A stretch of DNA of 64,000 nt from Crossaster papposus (lineage: Eukaryota > Echinodermata > Asteroidea > Velatida > Solasteridae): the NCBI GenBank assembly GCA_037893245.1, contig JBAIAA010000451.1:310001-374000 (forward strand), read 5' to 3'. Numbering within the stretch: position 1 is the stretch's first letter; every line of letters begins with the position of its first letter. Position numbers and translations under genes: made by a program. Below the pieces are notes generated by a model. It was given only the letters and a program-made list of their open reading frames with translations, had not been told where the DNA came from and did not search any database. Positions 57,502 through 64,000 of the stretch are shown piece by piece.

Positions 57502-57887
57502 TTTAAGCGGCCATTTCGCCAAGAATTGGTTTTTATTTCAATTGGCCCGATCTGCACCAGATTGTCACCGATGAATTAATTTGTTTGATCGGCCCGATTG
57601 TCGCTCGTCGGACCCTCGGACGACCAACACGACCACGGGCCGACGGATTTTGAACGGCTTCTGTTTTTCAACATGTTTAAAAACAGTAGCCGGTCACTTT
57701 TTCGGTACCAGACCCTCGGAGGACTGAGGCGATCGCGCCAGATCTTCCCCCCAGAGGTATATGGTGGTGCTCGACAGTGCTCGCAGATTCCCGGCTATTT
57801 TCGCAAAAATGCGGCCGATCGACCAAAAAAAGGATCGGGTACTTTCGGGACCAAAACAATCCTTGGTGAAATGGCCGCTTTACTCAT
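57502..57887. mobile_element. AAGCGGCCATTTC MITE
   Basis: Left end aagcggccatttcgccaaga, right end the complement of aagcggccatttcaccaagg, ggcccgat-rich interior. A 100-codon frame inside it is probably spurious. Confidence 0.78.
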
Positions 57888-58111
57888 AAGTTTGGACTAG
57901 CATAAGTTTAAAAGTGGCCAAATAAAATATAAAATATATATAATAAAAATATTATTACCATTACCGGTTGCAAAGGGATAGGCTACAGTCCCCTCTTTAC
58001 CTTTCTCACTAATGGACCGACCAACCGACTGACAGACCGACAGGTTAACCGATCGATGGACCGAACGACTGACCACCACCTGCAGCATTAAAGACTTTTT
58101 CGGGGTTAAGC

Positions 58112-58345
58112 TCGACCATCCTAAGGTTCGTCCAAAGCCCAGCAAGCTAGGCATGGTGATCGTGCTTTTGCCATCTATGCACCTTATGTAGAACATACTT
58201 CCTGCTTATTTAAAAATCGCAGCTTAAGACCTTTTTTTAAAGGCATTGTTTTTAACTATACTACTTGTTAACTAATTGGTTTACTTTTTATGTGATTTTC
58301 ATACTTTGTAAAGCGTTTTGAGATTTGTATGTAAAACGCTATATT
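58112..58345 (+). mobile_element. CR1/L2-like LINE, degraded 3' end
   Basis: Reads QQARHGDRAFAIYAP, then after a loss of the LWNxLP part FKNRSLRPFFKG, then a 3'UTR with gtaaagcgttttgagatttg and, beyond the insertion at 58,346-59,195, an ATT-rich tail. Confidence 0.6.
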
Positions 58346-59195
58346 ATGCTAGGTTCCCACTATCACGATTCGCGCCACGATTGAAATCGTGGTCTTAATC
58401 GTGGAGTAATCGTAGTGATCCTATTCGATCTTATCAGATCTTGAGGTCAGTCGTGGCAAGCGTGTTGATCGTAGACAAATTTTGGACGGTTCAAACATTT
58501 TCCACGATCAACACGATTAATTTTCGATTGTGATCATCGCATCAGATCGTAATGAATCGCAACAAAGCGCGACAGATCGCATCTAATCGTGGCGATCGGG
58601 ATCAACCTTGAACAAGACAAACACCACCTCTGTTGAGATGCGCTGCGATCTGATTGTGGGTTGTAGTCTTTACTCTGTAGAAGTTCAAGAAACATGGTCA
58701 GTCGGGCTGTATATTATACCCGTCGGGGTCCAATCGTGGCCCAAATCGTGATCACTCTCGCTCCCGATCGTGAAAGACATCGCGACCACAATCGTATCCG
58801 ATCGCAACAGAGCGCATCGGTTCGAGATGATCGTATCGGATCACGCATCGGAACGTATCTGCACGTACCAGATCTTCCCAAATCGGGGACCCCGATCGTG
58901 CTGATCAAGTCAGATCGGGAGCCAATCGTGGACTCAATCGGGACAATTCCTATCGGAACGTATCTGATCGTATCTGAACGGGAGACCAGATCGTGACAGA
59001 TCGTGTCACCTGAAATTGACAAATCATGAATATATATCGCATCCAAGCGCACCAAATCGTACCAGAACGTATCGACTCGCATCAACTCGTATCCAAACGT
59101 GAAATTTCAGAAAAGCAAACAAAAAGTTCACGATCAGCTACGAATGGCCAATCGTAGCGTTCGTAACGGATCGCACGACAGTGGGAACCTAGCAT
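58346..59195. mobile_element. 850-bp AATCGTG-rich element with TGCTAGGTTCCCAC ends
   Basis: Perfect 15-bp ends (atgctaggttcccac), flanked by TA on both sides, inserted in a LINE tail. Almost the whole interior is built from variants of atcgtg, gatcgc and aacgtatc. No coding capacity (the 123-codon minus frame is repeat-derived). TA target suggests Tc1/mariner-type mobilisation. Confidence 0.85.
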
Positions 59196-59239
59196 AAAGA
59201 ATACATTATTATTATATTATTACTTATCTTATTATTAAG

Positions 59240-59512
59240 ATACCTCCAAATAGGCACTTGGGGAGACAATCCCATAGAGATGTACACAAACCTAAAACAG
59301 TCCTAACTTGTTTACCCAAACCCTTTTCTCTAAGATCTTCGAGATTTATGCTATTTAGACCAAAATCTGTCGTTTTAGAGCAAAAATATTTTTTTTTAGG
59401 ATAGCTAGACACTTAGGAAGACACTGAAATATCTCCCTAAGTGCCACTGTCTCCTTATTATTCAAAAACTTACGCTAATTTGTCTCCCTGAGTGCCTATT
59501 TGGAAGAATTAT
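59240..59512. mobile_element. CAAATAGGCACTTGGG MITE, complete
   Basis: Left ctccaaataggcacttgggg and right complement (ccctgagtgcctatttggaa), with aagtgccactgtctcctta inside the right arm. Confidence 0.82.
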
Positions 59513-60948
59513 GAGACGTCTGAATGTGGCCCGTATTAGGTCGGCGTCGCCGGTCCCAAAGTTCGGTTTAATAGTATCCAAAGTGAAGGCAATGTTCAAT
59601 CTTGAGTATGAGCTGTAGTTCGTGAATTGCCATTACGACCGAGGATTCCCTATTGTGTTTTCCTTTATTCCTTTACTGAAACCTAACCCCATTGCTTTAC
59701 GTTTATCTTGCCGATCGAGGACAAAGAAACCGTCCTTAGAGGATCTTTTGTTCCCTTTGTTTTCTTTTGTTTTTCGATCCTCGATCGCAAAAGGAAACAA
59801 GCACTTTCAAACCGTATTCCCCCCAACAATTGTTGTGTTGCCCGCAAAAGGTAAAATGTTACCTGCTCTGTAAAAATGAGTCAGATGTCGAAAGTTATGT
59901 ATACCATTAGAAAGAGTGCACTGTCCTCTTTAATTTTTTGCGTTCTTGTGATACACCAATTTTGACGATTTTCCGAAATCTAAAAACCCCATTCATGAGA
60001 AATCATGCATTCAACAAATTATTTCCCCTTTAGGAGATGTATGCAATATAATACAAAACCAGTTTTTCTCACTAAATATGATTTAATTCAGCATGTTTTA
60101 ATGTAGAAATTGAAAATATAGATCCTAACCAAGGTAAAAATCATGAAATAGGAAAATCAAATTTTCGTACTAAAACCACCCTCTCCGCGTTCAACCACCC
60201 AAATCTCGTAAGCGCACTGTGCGACATCCGACTCATTTTCACAGAGCGGGTCACAAATTAGAAAAGAGGGTCGGTCGGTCGATCGGTCAGTCGGAATGTC
60301 GGAATGTTTTCCTATCTCTCCTGGTTCAAACAGATGTATATACTGTAGAGGGGGATTGACATGTCATAGAACCTCGTCCCCATGGTGTCGAGCAGTATGC
60401 TCCCACCACTCAGTACCTGCTCATCGTACTATTGGAAGCGATGTTTTCCTGCAGTCAGTCCGACCATGGAGCTTATAGAACCCTGGTCGGACTACAGAGA
60501 AAGGACTCGATCTATAGCTTCCATAATTAAACGAAGCCCACAATACCGCGCGCCACAGAACTCCGCGGATGCCAGCAATGTTCCTCACTCGTCACACGGC
60601 ATTGAGTATCGGAAATGCGCCCTCACCGACGAAATATTACATCAACACGTTAAATTCCTTGGAAATTGGGTCTTTTAAAGTCTGTTGTGATTATTTGTCC
60701 ACGGGACATGAGCGACTAAACAAGACCCGAGGCAGTGAGGCGTTTTGGGTTTTGAACATTGAGCATGGGAGCTAGCGCTGGGAATAAATTAAGCTAAAGC
60801 CATAGAAAATATTAGTAGATATTTTGTAAGTAAGGTCAGTGCTTTTTTTCTGTTTGCTAATTAAAAAAATAACCACCACCCCCCCCCCCCCCCTCCCCCA
60901 CTCACCAACCCCAACAATGTTAAATGTGAGGGTCTATATACAAAGCTT
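59513..60948. other. No recognisable gene
   Basis: Includes the 59,635-59,700 repeat shared with 44,738, a small hairpin (agtccgacc...ggtcggact) at 60,460-60,493, a 98-codon frame at 60,382-60,678 with no recognised family, and a C run near 60,879. Confidence 0.35.
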
Positions 60949-61065
60949 TTAAAGGTAGGATACACCATTTGCAAATATTTATAAAAAAATACTACGAATT
61001 ATCGAGAAATATATGTGAAAGTAAATAATGATTCTTGGCATCCAGCAAAATGGTTGCGCCTGTTA
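60949..61065 (+). mobile_element. AAAGGTAGGATACACC MITE, copy 3 (partial)
   Basis: Starts tttaaaggtaggatacacca and shares gaaagtaaataatgattc with copy 2. Confidence 0.68.
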
Positions 61066-61208
61066 TGGTTCCGACACAAACAAAATGAATTGTTAGGTTT
61101 CAATTTGAGGGGAAACATTTAAAGATAACTCATTTAAATCATTAAAGAAATCATCATCGTTGTTCAGACTTCAGAGATTTATTTAAATGAGCGATGTAAT
61201 GTCTCGAA

Positions 61209-61649
61209 ATGCAGTACGGAAACCAACATAATCGTAACAAGACTATATGCAAATTTAGCGATCTATCTTTGCAAATCAATGGTTATAGTGGGATTGCGAG
61301 GGAGTCAAATGGGTCCGGGTTGCTGCAGACCCCAACCCTTTTGGTTGAGCAGCATTATTCACCAGTTCGCGCGGAGATTATTTTGACATTGACCGGACCC
61401 AGGTGCGGGATTGTTTTTCACGAATCTCGATCCGAGACGGGGTCAGGCCGGCATCTGTGGATAGCACACCCCAATGCGTGTCCGGTCTCGCTCGCTGCGA
61501 GCCGGCCGCTCAGGCTGGCAGATATTTTCGACCTTGCTCGTGACGTGTTTACCCGTCATCTGTTTTTAAATCCGAAACAATATTTGCGTGTATACACGGC
61601 ATCCGACGCGAACTGGATAAGGGCTTGTGCATACGAAATATTACCATAA
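61209..61649 (+). CDS. Hypothetical ORF, 146 codons
   Basis: The longest ATG-started, non-repetitive frame outside the TRIM genes (ATG at 61,209, TAA at 61,647). Its middle (about 61,300-61,560) is GC-rich against AT-rich surroundings. The translation (for example LRLADIFDLARDVFTRHLFL) matches no family I recognise. No signal peptide or membrane segment is evident. It could be an exon or chance. Confidence 0.2.
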   Translation: MQYGNQHNRNKTICKFSDLSLQINGYSGIARESNGSGLLQTPTLLVEQHYSPVRAEIILTLTGPRCGIVFHESRSETGSGRHLWIAHPNACPVSLAASRPLRLADIFDLARDVFTRHLFLNPKQYLRVYTASDANWIRACAYEILP

Positions 61650-61929
61650 CATCCTAAATCAGGTCAGAGACGAGATGTATGCGATTAAAACCAGCTTATT
61701 TCAAAGAACCCTCTTCAATATAAAAAAAAAAGCAATCTTAGATCCGCCTTTGAAATCAGGATGCTTTAGAAAGGAGCAACGAGTTAGAAGACCAGTTCGG
61801 CCATGACCGACCTCTCTTGGAGGTTTACCGCATGTATCCGGGGCGCAGGCCGGCCGTCCCTCCCTGTGATTCCACGGTACGTCAGCACTCTCTAATCTTT
61901 AATCCCCCCATGTCACTTCCAATTCAACT

Positions 61930-62015
61930 GAAACCCCTTTCACCCTCAGCTCTTTTGCTCTTTCGTTGTGTCTTCTTCTTCTTTTCAATGTCGGCGGCAC
62001 AGGTCCGGATCCACG
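61930..62015 (+). CDS. Candidate first exon of an unidentified gene
   Basis: A pyrimidine-rich leader (gctctttcgttgtg, then cttcttcttctttt) resembling a 5' TOP tract precedes ATG at 61,988. The frame reads MSAAQVRIH and one base of the next codon, then a consensus donor CACG|GTAAGA at 62,016. TOP-type leaders mark ribosomal-protein and translation-factor genes. The first coding part would be only 28 bases, in phase 1. I cannot name the protein or find exon 2 in the remaining 2 kb, so the gene would continue beyond the window. Confidence 0.35.
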
Positions 62016-62465
62016 GTAAGAAATAGGGAAGTAGAAGTTGGTCACTTAATAGGTTTTCCCGTGCAAGTTCGTTAGAAAAGCATTGAAATTCGTTTTTGAA
62101 TGTAAAGCGATTTTAGTCATGGTGCCAATTCTGTCGATTTCGAACTCTAGATTTCATTGTAGAATTGTTTACCCCTTTTTCCTTTTTTCCCCTACATTCT
62201 TCCATGTGTTAATTTGTCTAGTTAAGTTTTAAGACAAATGGAAACTATGTGTAATTGTTGATCTTTTAAATGTTGTAAACTCATTTCTGACATTGTCCAT
62301 TTCCATTGTCCATAGAAAGCAAAAGCAGACCCCGCTGATCGGGCATAACTCGATATACAGTGAAAGTGGACCTTGTGTTACTAAGTTAAAGTAACACAAC
62401 GCTACGCGTAAGGTCTTGTTGTACTCCGTGTGCACAAATCAAAATTAATGTAATATTAGGTATAG

Positions 62466-62545
62466 GAGAATACACGAGAAAGTGTGGATTCGTAATTACG
62501 AATTCACTCGTAAATTACGAATCCACACTTACAAGTGTATTCTCT
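62466..62545. repeat. Hairpin of gtggattcgtaatt units
   Basis: gagaatacac...gtgtattctc encloses gtgtggattcgtaattacga and its complement. Related gattcgta/gaatccacac pieces recur at 62,703-62,801. Confidence 0.8.
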
Positions 62546-62870
62546 GACTTGAACCATTGAGTCAAAAGAAGTATTGTTATTAACTACCCAGTTGACTGGA
62601 GATGAAAAGGCAAGCGTGTATCGTGGCAATAGACTTAATTTACATAAATGGAGGTTCTCGAGGCTCTTACGTAATCAAGCTCTGGATTAGGGTTGAGGAA
62701 GAATAACCATGGATTCGTAATTGTTAAATATGTAGGCAAGATAAAAACCGTTCCGAATCCACACTTTACTAAAGATTCGTAGATACGAATCCACACTGTC
62801 TTTTAACAACAGAGTGACGTCATAAAAGCAATGGTTTAATAAGGGAATGCAAAATGTGGTTGGCCAGTTG

Positions 62871-63113
62871 TAAAGGTAGGATACATCATTGGTAATTGCT
62901 TGAGTTATCACGAATGGGTGGATTTTTTTGGGGGGGGGTGTATTTTATTGTAAAATATCGTTTAACTGACCTGTCCGAAGTTTTACAATCATGGATGCCG
63001 AGGGAAAAAAGAAGAAAACCAGCATTCGTTTTTAACCGGCGTCAGGCTATCGTGATTTGTTTTAAATAATAAGTAAGATATTTCTGCATGTCTCCTACCT
63101 TTAAACAAGTATG
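62871..63113 (+). mobile_element. AAAGGTAGGATACACC MITE, copy 4 (complete ends)
   Basis: Starts gtaaaggtaggatacatc and ends ctcctacctttaaa. Interior as in copy 1, with a G run of 9. Confidence 0.8.
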
Positions 63114-63244
63114 TTTAAAACCGGCCCATATGCCTTGACGCACCATAATGGGGTAAGAGGCGACGCACAATGCATTTTACTATATGCCACAAATTTTACC
63201 TGGCCGAATTGGACTAATATTAATTTATTTTAAAGTGAACAAAG

Positions 63245-63290
63245 AAATTGGGAAGGCGGGACTCGAACCTGCGACCTACGTTTTTTTACT
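63245..63290 (-). other. tRNA-like fragment (B box)
   Basis: On the minus strand gcaggttcgagtcccgcctt resembles a T-arm and acceptor, but no matching 5' acceptor is found. Probably SINE- or tRNA-derived, not a working tRNA. Confidence 0.4.
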
Positions 63291-63512
63291 CAGATTTCCC
63301 ACGAGTATAAAAAGGCCGTTGCCTTATATTTCTTTACCCTTTTGAAAATAACTCAATTTTGAAGACAGAGGCCTAATAAAGTAAGAAGGCAATTAAATGA
63401 CTTTGTATTGAGATAACACAGACACAACCTTGAAATACAAAAAGGAAACCACAATGTCTAGAAGAAAAAGCCGCAGAGTTGCAGATAGGTCAGACGACTG
63501 ATATACTACACT

Positions 63513-63666
63513 AGGAAAGGGCATGGTGTGATTTTGCATTCAAAGTGGACACGGTCCTTAGCAGGATGAGATTTAAAAAAAAAAAAATCTAAATTCACAT
63601 CCTTAGTTCAAATTCACATCCTGGGTTAAGTCGTCAAATTCAAATCCACCAGATTCACATCCACTT
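63513..63666. mobile_element. TCACATCC MITE, interrupted copy
   Basis: Starts ggaaagggcatggtgtgatt and carries tcacatcc repeats. Its right part is cut where the next MITE begins at 63,667. Confidence 0.78.
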
Positions 63667-64000
63667 TAAGGGATCGTATACGTTTGGTAATTACTCAAAA
63701 AATTGATGGCAATAAAAACCTACTTGTATGGTAAGAAGTACAGCAGCTTTGGATAGTATGATGCATTTTTTGAAACTGTTCACTTTGAAGTACTGCGGTT
63801 ATGGAAAAAGATATCACTTTTTATCCAAAAAGAATTGAATCTGAGAAGCGTTACTGCAGTGACGTTTCTCAGATTGTGTATTCCAACGCAGATTATTCTT
63901 CCTGCGTGGACATAACCGCTCCAGATTTTCGGCAATATCTCAAAATCGCTACCATATGAATGAAACAAACAGTGGGTTCCAATTACCAAACGTATACGAT
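63667..64000 (-). mobile_element. GATCGTATACG MITE at window end
   Basis: Starts ttaagggatcgtatacg and runs to the last base at taccaaacgtatacgat, so it is essentially complete and sits inside the TCACATCC MITE. Confidence 0.88.

Noticed and set aside
57598-57900. 100-codon frame
   Set aside because: Lies inside an inverted-repeat MITE and includes its terminal repeat.
63245-63290. tRNA gene on the minus strand
   Set aside because: Only a T-arm-like part is present; there is no matching 5' acceptor or anticodon arm.

Overview
The window looks like a chromosome segment of a marine invertebrate deuterostome, most probably an echinoderm. Four things support this, all recalled from family knowledge and not searched: an intron-poor, lineage-expanded TRIM (RING/B-box/coiled-coil) gene family; a tRNA-derived SINE whose body contains the 'ctgtatactccccaggg' type segment; a MITE ending in 'tgaaattggcccc' with GCTTAGCA arms; and a very high density of short inverted-repeat elements. 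Coding density is very low. The only genes I can call with confidence are four copies of one TRIM-like gene.

Layout. (1) 1-7,590 is the left flank: inverted-repeat elements, poly-G MITEs, a CR1/L2-like LINE 3' end and a 201-bp palindrome. (2) 7,590-44,423 is a tandem segmental duplication of four units (about 8.2, 10.1, 8.3 and 10.2 kb). Each holds one TRIM-like CDS of 308-321 codons (10,327; 20,572; 28,236; 38,981) with a conserved splice acceptor just upstream. Units 2 and 4 share a 2,437-bp insertion and a type-B tail. Units 1 and 3 share a type-A tail. Unit 3 has a unit-2-like head joined to a unit-1-like tail, so a later unequal exchange of about 18.4-kb period can be mapped to a 318-bp interval. 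(3) 44,424-64,000 is the right flank: more MITEs, SINEs, LINE and Penelope-like fragments, telomere-like minisatellites, and one candidate first exon of an unidentified gene near 61,988.

Because the units are near-identical, several insertions can be read as filled and empty alleles. These are a Helitron-like element placed exactly between A and T, a 205-bp Mutator-like MITE with a 9-bp target duplication, a Penelope-like fragment with a 13-bp duplication, and a GGTGGCCC hairpin nested inside that fragment. The 2.4-kb insertion carries many GACGTC palindromes and three same-strand matches to the CTCF core motif. The TRIM proteins have intact zinc-ligand residues but no C-terminal NHL or B30.2 domain in the open frame. 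Copy 4 has lost the shared stop codon and runs 13 codons further. The high identity of the 18.4-kb repeat could also reflect haplotype or assembly duplication, which the sequence alone cannot exclude.
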